A stretch of 64,000 nt of DNA, taken from Clostridiales bacterium. GTDB taxonomy: Bacteria; Bacillota; Clostridia; Oscillospirales; Acutalibacteraceae. The stretch covers positions 1 through 64,000 of the forward strand of contig JAAYIY010000037.1 in NCBI GenBank assembly GCA_012523185.1. The letters run 5' to 3'. The position numbers and the translations under genes were made by a program. This document shows, one piece after another, positions 43,059-50,982 of the stretch (positions within the stretch are counted from its first letter, which is position 1; each line of letters starts with the position of its first letter). The notes under the pieces were generated by a model. It searched no databases. It saw only the letters and a program-made list of their open reading frames with translations, and was not told the origin of the DNA.

Positions 43059-44840
43059 TCAGCCAAAGTCGTCAAAAAGCATGACAAATGAATTTTCGCT
43101 GCCATACCAAAGGTCAAAGGTGCCCGAAACGGTGCTGTGATCGGAGCGATAATACAGTTTGTCAGAACAGTCCATTATGACACTGCTCACATTGTCGGCT
43201 CCGCTGACAGCGGTTTTTTCCGTTCCGCTTTTTGAGTAATAAAGCTTTCCGCTGCCGTATGTGAAGTTTTCAAGGAAATAAACAGTGCCGTCAAGCGAAA
43301 TTCGGATATCGCTTACATCGCTGCCGATAAGGGCTGTGTTTTCGTCTGTGCAGCAGTAAAGCGCATCATCGCCGTCCATATAAAAGCATCTGGCACCGTC
43401 GGGCGATATTTCAAATTTGCCGACGTGTGAGGCGAGCTTTTTTTTGTCAGAGGGGCTTTTAACGGTATAGCTGTAAAGGAAATCGTTGTCGTCAATATAA
43501 AACAACAAATCGCCTTTAGATGAAACACGCGCGTTGCTTACGCCGCCGCTGACCTCGATAGAGTTGAATGAGGAATCAATATAAACAAGAGTTTCGGACG
43601 CGTCGGTGAAAGGAATTCCGGCAAACGTGTCGACAGGGCATAGGCTCACCGCGCTGCCTGTGACAGAAAACGACAAAGCTTGTTTCCCATAAGGCAAAAC
43701 AGGCTTAAATCCTGTTGACACGCGTTTTTTTTCATCACAGCCGACAGAAACAAAGTAATTTCCGCCGAAACCGTTCAAGCTGAATATGACTTCCGAAGCT
43801 TTTTTGTTCAAAAAAAGCGAAAGACCGCTTGCGTCACCCAACTCGCCAAGCTTGATTTCTTTTTCGCTGCTTTTTGCAAAGAATTTTATTGTTTCGCTGT
43901 CGATGCCGCTTTCATATTTAAGATAATATACATAATCGGCATTATCGGAAAGCGCGGCGATGCAGACGCCCTTGCCGGCGGAGGAATAAATTCCTTTGCT
44001 GCATATATATCCCTCAAAGCTTTTAGAGTCCGAGGACGCTATTGTATATGAAACGGAATTGCCGTCAGGTGAAATCGCCACGGAATTGCTGTTTACGTTA
44101 TTTGCTATCAAAGTGGATGTTTTGTCGGCACAGTCATAAAGGAAAAGCGAAAGCTCGCTCTTGTCGTAAAGTGACGCGGCGTTTGTCTCCTCGCCGCCGT
44201 CGTTTTCTGTTTCGCTCTCCTGTGTCTCGCTTGCCGGTTCGCCGTTGTCAATGTCAACAAGATAAGGTATCGCGGCGCCGTTCGCGGAAATGGAGCAAAA
44301 GACGACGTTTGAAGAAACTTCTTCCTTGCCTGACGGCGATATATGGCAGAGCTTGCCGCTGTCTGTCAAAACGGCTCTTGCGCTGTCGTCGAGCGACGAG
44401 GCGGACAAGACGACGGAACCGTCTGTTTTTGCAAGCGCTTCGCCATCAAAGACAAATTGAGTATAGCCGTCTGACGCGGAGTAAAAGGATTGGAGCTTTC
44501 CAATGTGCAAGTCGTCTTTCCTGTGTGTTAAAAAGAGCAGCACAGAAAGAGAAACGGCTGAAATTAAAACAAAAATCACAACCGCGGCGACAAACTTCGG
44601 GTTTAGGCGGCGCTTTTTTTTGCGCGCGTGGGCGGCCGCCTTTGGCGTCCTTGCTTCGCGGGGAACGGCAAGAGCCGATCCGCATTTTGAGCATATTTTA
44701 ATGCCTTTAAAGTTGCTTTCACCGCAGCATGGGCACATGACTGTGTCGCTGTCGGAAGTCGTGGTGATGACAGGCTTTTTACATATATTACATATGGCGA
44801 GACCGTCGGGGACTGTGCTGCCGCAATTACCGCATTTCAT
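43059..44840 (-). CDS. zinc-ribbon membrane protein with beta-propeller-like extracellular domain
   Basis: A protein of about 593 residues, started at ATG 44840 behind GGAGG. The N-terminus has two zinc ribbons in the cytoplasm (MKCGNCGSTVPDGLAICNIC and CPCCGESNFKGIKICSKCGS). A basic stretch and one helix (VAAVVIFVLISAVSLSVLLF) follow near residue 95. The remaining 480 residues are an extracellular domain rich in repeated Ser/Asp/Tyr beta motifs, with recurrent Y-x-D-x(2-4)-Y-type blades such as VYYLKYESG and LFYIDDNDFLYSY, as in beta-propellers that sense or display. Function unknown. Confidence 0.7.
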   Translation of the reverse strand: MKCGNCGSTVPDGLAICNICKKPVITTTSDSDTVMCPCCGESNFKGIKICSKCGSALAVPREARTPKAAAHARKKKRRLNPKFVAAVVIFVLISAVSLSVLLFLTHRKDDLHIGKLQSFYSASDGYTQFVFDGEALAKTDGSVVLSASSLDDSARAVLTDSGKLCHISPSGKEEVSSNVVFCSISANGAAIPYLVDIDNGEPASETQESETENDGGEETNAASLYDKSELSLFLYDCADKTSTLIANNVNSNSVAISPDGNSVSYTIASSDSKSFEGYICSKGIYSSAGKGVCIAALSDNADYVYYLKYESGIDSETIKFFAKSSEKEIKLGELGDASGLSLFLNKKASEVIFSLNGFGGNYFVSVGCDEKKRVSTGFKPVLPYGKQALSFSVTGSAVSLCPVDTFAGIPFTDASETLVYIDSSFNSIEVSGGVSNARVSSKGDLLFYIDDNDFLYSYTVKSPSDKKKLASHVGKFEISPDGARCFYMDGDDALYCCTDENTALIGSDVSDIRISLDGTVYFLENFTYGSGKLYYSKSGTEKTAVSGADNVSSVIMDCSDKLYYRSDHSTVSGTFDLWYGSENSFVMLFDDFG

Positions 44841-45127
44841 TTTACAAAAACCTCCGAAAAATTGATTGCACGATATGTTTATATTAAAACGATTCGCAAG
44901 ACCCGGCACGTTCGGCGGCAAGCCGTTATGCTCGCAGCTTTCCGCGCTTTGGCTTCATTCTTGACATATCACAGCCGAGGGACGGGCACGGCTGACAGGT
45001 TTCACACAAACAAAGACTATACATTTTACATTCTATAATTTCATATGACTCAAGTCAAGCAAAAACGACTCGAATTGACAATTTATTTAAAATTGTATGC
45101 GCATAAAATTTGAACGGCATTTCAGGA

Positions 45128-45161
45128 TACGACAAAAAACACAATCGAACGGTAATATAAT
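45128..45161 (+). promoter_or_regulatory. likely Spo0A-controlled promoter of spoIIGA
   Basis: A TATAAT (45156-45161) has no -35 at normal spacing, which fits Spo0A-activated promoters. Upstream, TACGACAAA (45129-45137) is the complement of a near-consensus Spo0A box (TTTGTCGTA against TTTGTCGAA), and GACTCGAA at about 45067 is a weaker second candidate. The 44841-45177 gap holds nothing else clear. Confidence 0.4.
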
Positions 45162-45198
45162 ATATACATGAAAAGAGGTGCTTGAACTGAGCCGTGCG

Positions 45199-46248
45199 GT
45201 GTATGCTGATGAGCTGATATTCATTAACCTCATAGTAAATTATTTTTTGATTCTTGCGGCGGCTTTTGTGTCGGGAACCGATTTCAAAAGAAAGCGGGTG
45301 TTTCTTGGGGCGGTCGTCGGCGGGATTTCCTCATTGATAATCTTCATACCCGCCGCACATATAGCTTTGTCAGTTATAACAAAGCTTATTCTTTCGGCCG
45401 TCATAGTCATGTGTTCGTTCAGTAACAAAAGCGTTTCGCAATTTATAAGGAGATATTCGGCGTTTTTTCTCGTCAATTTTATTTTTGCCGGGGTAATGCT
45501 GGCGGTCTGGTTCACATTTAAGCCCGACGGCATGGTTTATAATAACGGCACGCTTTATTTTGACATAAACGCTGTGATGCTTGTGGCATTGACAGTTTTG
45601 TGCTATTTAGTCGTGACGGCTGTGTCAAAGATTTTTTGGAGGAAGGCGCCGAAAGCACATTGCGGAAAAGCGGAAATAACAGTCGGGGGGGAAAAAATCA
45701 AAACAAACGCCCTTCTTGACACAGGCAACGGTCTGTTTGACGCGTTTACAGGCAAGCCTGTTGTAATAGCGCAGTATGCGGCGGTAAAGGAGCTTCTCCC
45801 GTCGGCGCTCGGCGGCTTTTTCGGCAGCGGAAGCCTTTCAGACTGCAATGTGCCGGACGGATGGAGCGGGAAGATAAGGCTCATACCATTTAATACAGTC
45901 GGCTGCAAGGGGCTTCTTCCGTCGTTTAGGTGCGACGAGATAAAAGCGGTCTGCGGCAAGGAGGCGGCGGCGGGAAAAGGCGTTTTTATAGGCGTGACAA
46001 AGCAGAAGATTTTCAACGGTGAATACGGGGTGATTTTAAACGGAAACTTTTTCTCTTTTTTTGAAAATTGTAAAGACGGAGGAAGCTGTGATGAAGCTGC
46101 TGGAGAAAATCAAGGCGGCGGTAATAAGTCTGAAGTTAAGGTTTTTTTCGGACGACGTCTATTACATAAACGGACCGCAGACGCTGCCGCCGCCGCTGAG
46201 CAAGGCGGAGGAAGCGGAGATTATGGAAAGGCTGATGCGCGGCGATGA
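45199..46248 (+). CDS. spoIIGA: SpoIIGA, pro-sigma-E processing protease
   Basis: Membrane aspartic protease that cuts the pro-sequence from sigma-E in the mother cell. Five helices in the first 150 residues are followed by the protease domain with [18 protein letters not shown] (DTG motif). GTG 45199 gives the usual N-terminus, but its ribosome binding site GAGGTG (45175-45180) is 18 bases away. CTG 45187 would have ideal spacing, and GTG 45178 lies inside the ribosome binding site. The C-terminus runs 158 bp into sigE in another frame, adding about 55 residues of unusual Gly/Ala/Arg composition after the normal end near [13 protein letters not shown]. Confidence 0.88.
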   Translation: MYADELIFINLIVNYFLILAAAFVSGTDFKRKRVFLGAVVGGISSLIIFIPAAHIALSVITKLILSAVIVMCSFSNKSVSQFIRRYSAFFLVNFIFAGVMLAVWFTFKPDGMVYNNGTLYFDINAVMLVALTVLCYLVVTAVSKIFWRKAPKAHCGKAEITVGGEKIKTNALLDTGNGLFDAFTGKPVVIAQYAAVKELLPSALGGFFGSGSLSDCNVPDGWSGKIRLIPFNTVGCKGLLPSFRCDEIKAVCGKEAAAGKGVFIGVTKQKIFNGEYGVILNGNFFSFFENCKDGGSCDEAAGENQGGGNKSEVKVFFGRRLLHKRTADAAAAAEQGGGSGDYGKADARR

Positions 46249-46798
46249 AAGCGTTCGCGAAAAATTGATTGTCCACAACCTGCGCCTTGTGGTTTATATC
46301 GCCAGAAAATTTGAAAATTCGGGAATTGATGTTGAGGACCTTGTGTCAATCGGCACGATAGGACTTATAAAGGCTGTCAACACTTTTTGCCCGGAACGCA
46401 ACATAAAGCTTGCCACTTATGCCTCAAGGTGTATAGAAAATGAAATCCTCATGCACCTTCGCAAAACAAGCGTTTCACGCACGGAAATGTCAATTGACGA
46501 GCCGCTGAACATTGACTGGGACGGCAACGCTCTGCTGCTTTCCGACGTGCTGGGAAGTGACGCCGACATTGTGAACAAAGTTATTGAGGACGAGGACGAA
46601 AAAAGCTGCCTGATAAAAACCATAAACACGCTTGACGACAGGGAAAAGCTTATCATGCATATGCGTTTCGGTGTCGGCGGCGGAAAGGAGCATACGCAGA
46701 AGGAGATAGCCACGCTTCTCGGCATTTCGCAAAGCTACATATCAAGGCTCGAAAAGCGCATCATTTCAAGGCTGAAGCATGAAATGGACACAATGTAA
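46091..46798 (+). CDS. sigE: sporulation sigma factor E (pro-sigma-E)
   Basis: Sigma factor of the early mother cell. The 235-residue protein starts at ATG 46091 behind GGAGG. Residues 1-28 are the pro-sequence that SpoIIGA removes ([18 protein letters not shown]). [20 protein letters not shown] follows; then region 2 ([20 protein letters not shown], then [12 protein letters not shown]) and region 4 ([20 protein letters not shown]). It is very similar to the Bacillus protein. The sigG gene, usually next, is not present. Confidence 0.96.
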   Translation: MKLLEKIKAAVISLKLRFFSDDVYYINGPQTLPPPLSKAEEAEIMERLMRGDESVREKLIVHNLRLVVYIARKFENSGIDVEDLVSIGTIGLIKAVNTFCPERNIKLATYASRCIENEILMHLRKTSVSRTEMSIDEPLNIDWDGNALLLSDVLGSDADIVNKVIEDEDEKSCLIKTINTLDDREKLIMHMRFGVGGGKEHTQKEIATLLGISQSYISRLEKRIISRLKHEMDTM

Positions 46799-46874
46799 AT
46801 GCATGTGTGAGCGCCTCAAGCAGAAGCCCGCGGCGGCGCAAAAACAGCGTTGCAAGCCAAATTTAAAACGGCGA

Positions 46875-46929
46875 TTTAAGCTTTAAGCCGACGGGCATCA
46901 GACTGTAGTCCGTCGGTTTAAAGCTTTTA
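46875..46929 (+). terminator. long inverted repeat after sigE
   Basis: TTTAAGCTTTAAGCCGACGG (46875-46894) pairs with the 20 bases at 46910-46929 with three changes, one of which is G-U. Loop of 15 bases. It is a very stable hairpin 76 bp after sigE. A T-run is only present within the stem's far end, so it may be a terminator or an independent palindromic repeat. Confidence 0.6.
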
Positions 46930-47060
46930 AAACAAGGCAAAAAAGGCTGCCCTAAAGCCGAAAGCACACGATTTGCAGACAGCGCATTTCAGGAAAGCCC
47001 TCAAGAAACAAAAGGTCGGCAAAATATACATAAAAATATTAATATATTTCTTATTTTATA

Positions 47061-47089
47061 TTGTATGCACAAATTAGCTGTGATACAAT
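47061..47089 (+). promoter_or_regulatory. sigma-A promoter of the PHP-dockerin gene
   Basis: TTGTAT (47061-47066), 17 bp, TACAAT (47084-47089); a leader of about 55 bases leads to AAGGGGTGG and the ATG. Confidence 0.65.
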
Positions 47090-47151
47090 ACACTGTGAAT
47101 TGGTAACAATATCAATCACTGTCTTTTGCCATACGCTAAGGGGTGGATTTT

Positions 47152-49092
47152 ATGAAAAAACGAATCAAGCAGGTTCTCAAAGCGCTTTGTGTAGCGGCTT
47201 GCGCCGCCGTGCTTGCAGTCGGTTTGCCGCCGTTCGGCGGTCCGGCGTCAGTCGATGCCACAGAGTTTCCGGATGTAAAAGGCACAAAACGTTATATCAT
47301 CGACAACCCATACGAAACTGTTAATTGGGACACTTGGCAAGCCTACAAGGCGAACACTCACACCCACTCCGACATGAGTGACGGTAAAGTAAGATTTGCC
47401 GAGATGATTGAATACTACTATGCCGCGGGATATGACTGCCTGTCCATGACAGACCACGGCACCGTAAACTACGGATGGACAAAGAGCAAATCAAGGCACA
47501 CCATCTTTGGATATCAGTTTTTTGTGTTCGGCAGTCCAAAGGCATTGTCGTCGTCACGCAATCAGGCCATAACGACAGGCTCCGACAGAAACGGTCAAAA
47601 AATGATTGATGTCCCGCTCGGGATCGAGCTTAACGGCGCCTCCACCGACAAGGTTCACATAAACGGCTACTATGCCGACGCGGGCGACGGCGACATGGAA
47701 ATGGGCGCGTCGGGTGTCAGCGGTGTCATAACGGCAGTTCAAAAGAACCACAACAAGGGCGGAATCACTCATGTAAACCACGTCGGAGAGTGGTCGGGCA
47801 AAAACTATGACACAAAATTTGTCAACGACTTTACAAACGTCTTCAGAACATATTCGTCATGCATCGGATTCGAGCTTGTCAACACCTCCGACGGCAGGAC
47901 AAACAAAGACCGCGAGCTTTATGACAAATGCCTCAAGGTCTTGGCGCCGCTGGGCAGACATATATGGGGCTTCTGCGAGGACGACGCTCATGAGTTTGGA
48001 GATGTTGACAGAAACGCGCAATACTTCTGGATGCCCTCCAACACAGCGGCGAATGTCAGGACCTGCATGGAAACCGGCGCGTTCTTCGCCTCGTCTAAAA
48101 GCGCAAAGGGAGAACAAGAGCTGAACGGAGCCACAGGCACAGGCGATTATCCTTCTGTTTCAAGGATAACCATTGACGACATCCACAGCCAGATTACATT
48201 TAACATCAAAAAGGCGACAAAGGCACGCATTGTCGCGGACGGCGTCTTGATTGACACAATCAACTGCAACGCAAACAGCGACACAGTGACGTTTGATTTA
48301 AACAATTACGAGTCACAGATAAACAGCTATGTGCGCGTTTATTTCACCGGCGCCGGCGGCATCACATTTGTACAGCCGTTTTATTTGACAAGCGTCCCAT
48401 ATTCAGAGTCCACAGTGGTGCTTAACATAGACGCGACAGACGCGGAAATAAAGGTGTTCGACTCAAACAATGTTCTCCAAACTCCATACTCAAGCACCAG
48501 GATTTCGGCGACATACGTTTTTGATATGGAAGGCACATATACATACACAGTCTCCAAGGACGGCTATTACCCGGTGTCAGGTTCGTTTGACATAACAACA
48601 GCGGATCTCTCGATGTCGGCTGTCAAGCAAATTGACGTCAATATTCAGGAAATGCCGCAGATTGTCTTTAATAACGAAGTCGGGCACACACCGCACGAAG
48701 ACAAAAAGATAATAGACGGCATCCGCCAGGGCATCACAGCCGCGGAAGTCGCCGATATTGCAAGCTCGTCCAACGCCGGCGGTCACATAATAGTCAATCC
48801 GACACACAACGGATACGGCACCGGCACCACGATTGAGTTAAGGTCAGTCGGCGGAGAGCTGATTGACAAATACACGATAGTCATTTACGGCGACCTTGAC
48901 GGGAACGGCATTGTCGATGCCTGCGACTCCAACATACTTAGCCTCAACTTTTACAACTTGCCGCTCACTCCCGCATTAACCGCGGCGAGCGATGTCAACA
49001 ACGACGGCGTGATTGACGCCCGTGACGTTCAAATGCTTGTAGGATTTGGTATGTCGCTTGATTCTTCCTTGAATGTCGAGCAAAACAGATAA
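47152..49092 (+). CDS. secreted PHP-domain protein with C-terminal type I dockerin
   Basis: A 646-residue secreted protein, started at ATG 47152 behind AAGGGGTGG. A signal peptide covers about residues 1-37. Residues about 60-320 form a PHP-type metal hydrolase domain: ANTHTHSDMSDG (His-x-His and Asp) and CLSMTDHGTVNYGW (Asp-His). Two beta-rich modules follow (about 340-520). Residues 581-640 form a dockerin with two Ca2+ loops (DLDGNGIVDACDSNI and DVNNDGVIDARDVQML). PHP domains hydrolyse phosphoesters; dockerins attach proteins to cohesin scaffolds on the cell surface. The substrate is unknown. Confidence 0.85.
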   Translation: MKKRIKQVLKALCVAACAAVLAVGLPPFGGPASVDATEFPDVKGTKRYIIDNPYETVNWDTWQAYKANTHTHSDMSDGKVRFAEMIEYYYAAGYDCLSMTDHGTVNYGWTKSKSRHTIFGYQFFVFGSPKALSSSRNQAITTGSDRNGQKMIDVPLGIELNGASTDKVHINGYYADAGDGDMEMGASGVSGVITAVQKNHNKGGITHVNHVGEWSGKNYDTKFVNDFTNVFRTYSSCIGFELVNTSDGRTNKDRELYDKCLKVLAPLGRHIWGFCEDDAHEFGDVDRNAQYFWMPSNTAANVRTCMETGAFFASSKSAKGEQELNGATGTGDYPSVSRITIDDIHSQITFNIKKATKARIVADGVLIDTINCNANSDTVTFDLNNYESQINSYVRVYFTGAGGITFVQPFYLTSVPYSESTVVLNIDATDAEIKVFDSNNVLQTPYSSTRISATYVFDMEGTYTYTVSKDGYYPVSGSFDITTADLSMSAVKQIDVNIQEMPQIVFNNEVGHTPHEDKKIIDGIRQGITAAEVADIASSSNAGGHIIVNPTHNGYGTGTTIELRSVGGELIDKYTIVIYGDLDGNGIVDACDSNILSLNFYNLPLTPALTAASDVNNDGVIDARDVQMLVGFGMSLDSSLNVEQNR

Positions 49093-49115
49093 AATATAAA
49101 ACAAAAGCTGTGTCG

Positions 49116-49154
49116 GAAAGGGTGCCTTGCGCACCCTTTCAGGCGCGTTTTTTT
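49116..49154 (+). terminator. terminator of the PHP-dockerin gene
   Basis: GAAAGGGTGC and GCACCCTTTC (49116-49140) form a perfect 10 bp stem with a 5-base loop, followed by AGGCGCG and a run of seven T. Confidence 0.85.
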
Positions 49155-49165
49155 GGGAGATATAA

Positions 49166-50230
49166 ATGAAATATGCTTTAGTCGGCTGCGGGCGCGTTTC
49201 ACCGAACCACATTTCCGCGGCGGTTGAGAACGGTCTTGAAATCACAGCGCTTTGTGATATTGACATTGACAAAGCAAAGTCGGTCGCCGCAGAATTGCCG
49301 AGAGGAAATGACGTTCGTTTTTATGACGATCACCGCCAAATGCTGGAGGTTGAGAAACCGGAGCTGACGGCAATAGCGACATTCAGCGGCACGCATGCCG
49401 ACATAGCGGTTGACTGTATCAACGCCGGCAGCAATGTGATAATCGAAAAGCCGATAGCTCTTTCAATTGCTGATGCCGACAGAATCATAAAGGCGGAGGA
49501 GGACAGCGGCTTAATTGTCTGCGCCAACCACCAAAACCGCTTTAACGGTCCCGTTCAGCACATGCGGAAGGCGCTTCTTGCGGGCAAGTTCGGCAAGCTT
49601 TTCTACGGAACGGCAAGCGTTCGCTGGTCGCGCGGTGAAGAATATTACAAAAGCGCCGATTGGAGAGGCACATGGGAGCAGGACGGCGGCACTCTCATGA
49701 ATCAGTGCATTCACGCCATAGACCTGCTAAGGTGGATGATGGGCGGCGAGATAACGGAAGTTGTCGGGTTCACGGAAAACATGATGCACCCGTATATCGA
49801 ATGTGAGGATTTCGGAACGGCGATTTTGCGTTTCAAAAACGGGAGCTACGGCATAATCGACGGCACTGTCAACACTTACGGCGGCGATTATGAGGAAACC
49901 TTGTCTGTTTTCGGCGAAAAAGGTTTTGCGAAATTAGGCGGCACGTGCATAAACAAAGTTGACGACTGGGTTTTTGAGGACGAAAGCGAACGGGAACCGG
50001 CGGCAGATGTCGACGAACACCCGCCGAGTGTCTACGGATTTGGTCACAAATCACTTTATACCGATGTGATAAAGTCGATAGTCACGGGCAAAAAGCCTTA
50101 TGTCGACTCACAAGCGGGCAAAAAAGCGCTTGAAGCGGTGCTTGCGATTTACAAATCAGCAGCCGACAAAAAGCCTGTAAAGCTTCCGTTGGAAAGCTGC
50201 TCGACACTCGACTTCAAAGACCGTCGGTAA
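49166..50230 (+). CDS. wbpB: Gfo/Idh/MocA oxidoreductase (WbpB/WlbA-like)
   Basis: A 354-residue NAD-dependent sugar dehydrogenase. YALVGCGRVSPNHISAAVEN is the nucleotide fold and VIIEKPIALSIADAD the conserved EKP. ANHQNRFNGPVQHMRKAL, RWSRGEEYYKSADWRGTW and GGTLMNQCIHAIDLLRWM closely match WbpB/WlbA, which oxidise UDP-N-acetylglucosaminuronic acid at C3 in making diacetamido-uronic acid sugars for the cell surface. The next gene is the acetyltransferase of the same route. The aminotransferase (WbpE) and the 6-dehydrogenase (WbpA) are not here. Confidence 0.85.
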   Translation: MKYALVGCGRVSPNHISAAVENGLEITALCDIDIDKAKSVAAELPRGNDVRFYDDHRQMLEVEKPELTAIATFSGTHADIAVDCINAGSNVIIEKPIALSIADADRIIKAEEDSGLIVCANHQNRFNGPVQHMRKALLAGKFGKLFYGTASVRWSRGEEYYKSADWRGTWEQDGGTLMNQCIHAIDLLRWMMGGEITEVVGFTENMMHPYIECEDFGTAILRFKNGSYGIIDGTVNTYGGDYEETLSVFGEKGFAKLGGTCINKVDDWVFEDESEREPAADVDEHPPSVYGFGHKSLYTDVIKSIVTGKKPYVDSQAGKKALEAVLAIYKSAADKKPVKLPLESCSTLDFKDRR

Positions 50231-50243
50231 ATAAAAAGAAAGG

Positions 50244-50277
50244 GCGCGTAAAAGGCACAAAACGCGCACACGTTTTT
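50244..50277 (+). terminator. possible attenuator between wbpB-like and wbpD-like genes
   Basis: GCGCGT (50244-50249) and ACGCGC (50262-50267) form a short stem, followed by ACACGTTTTTG. The stem is modest and the next gene is in the same direction, so partial read-through is likely. Confidence 0.45.
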
Positions 50278-50307
50278 GCCACGGACAATTCACGCGCGGC
50301 GTTTTAA

Positions 50308-50868
50308 ATGGCTGATTACTTTGTTCATGAAAGCAGTGTCATAGACGACTGCGTCAAGATAGGAGACGACACAAAGATATGGCATTTTTGCCATGTCCAA
50401 AGCCATGCCGTCATAGGCGAAAGATGCACGCTCGGTCAAAATGTATATGTTGCGGGCGACGTTAAGATCGGAAACGACGTAAAAATTCAAAACAATGTCT
50501 CTGTTTATGAGGGCGTGACAATCGAAGACAGCGTGTTTTGCGGTCCGTCGATGGTTTTTACAAACGACCTGAACCCAAGGAGCGCGCGCACAGTCAAGAG
50601 CTACGAAAAGACGCTTGTGAAGTTCGGCGCCAGCATCGGGGCAAACGCCACAGTCGTCTGCGGCAACACTGTCGGCAAGTTCGCGTTTGTCGCCGCCGGA
50701 GCCGTCGTCGTCAGAGACGTCCCCGACTATGCGCTTGTCGCAGGTGTCCCGGCAAGGCAGATAGGCTGGGTATGTGCTTGCGGTCAAAAGCTAAACGCCT
50801 CTTACAGTTGCGGTCTGTGCGGCAAACGATACGAAATTCACGACGAAGGAATGTGTGAGACGCGATAA
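50308..50868 (+). CDS. wbpD: hexapeptide N-acetyltransferase (WbpD-like) with C-terminal zinc ribbon
   Basis: A 186-residue left-handed beta-helix acetyltransferase. Repeated hexapeptides such as VIDDCVKIGDDTKIWHFCHV and NVYVAGDVKIGNDVKIQNNV continue to about residue 150, with the catalytic loop VFTNDLNPRS. In the Wbp route it N-acetylates the 3-amino sugar. The end (CACGQKLNASYSCGLCGKRY) is a four-Cys zinc ribbon, as in several relatives. The ribosome binding site is weak. Confidence 0.82.
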   Translation: MADYFVHESSVIDDCVKIGDDTKIWHFCHVQSHAVIGERCTLGQNVYVAGDVKIGNDVKIQNNVSVYEGVTIEDSVFCGPSMVFTNDLNPRSARTVKSYEKTLVKFGASIGANATVVCGNTVGKFAFVAAGAVVVRDVPDYALVAGVPARQIGWVCACGQKLNASYSCGLCGKRYEIHDEGMCETR

Positions 50869-50880
50869 AGGCAGATTGAT

Positions 50881-50920
50881 ACGGGGGTTGTGCCGTTCAC
50901 GGCGCGGCCCGTGTTTTTTA
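50881..50920 (+). terminator. terminator of the wbpD-like gene
   Basis: CACGG-CGCGGC-CCGTG (50898-50913), or the longer ACGGG/CCCGT pairing, followed by TTTTTTA. Confidence 0.55.
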
Positions 50921-50982
50921 TTGGGAACATTGCCTTCAAACGTTTTATATGATAAAATGATTGTAGCGAAAGGAGGCGCCGC

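Noticed and set aside
44042-44701. A 219-codon Arg-rich open frame opposite the zinc-ribbon gene
   Set aside because: It is antisense to a well-supported gene, with a composition (Arg/Ser/Leu rich) typical of shadow frames.
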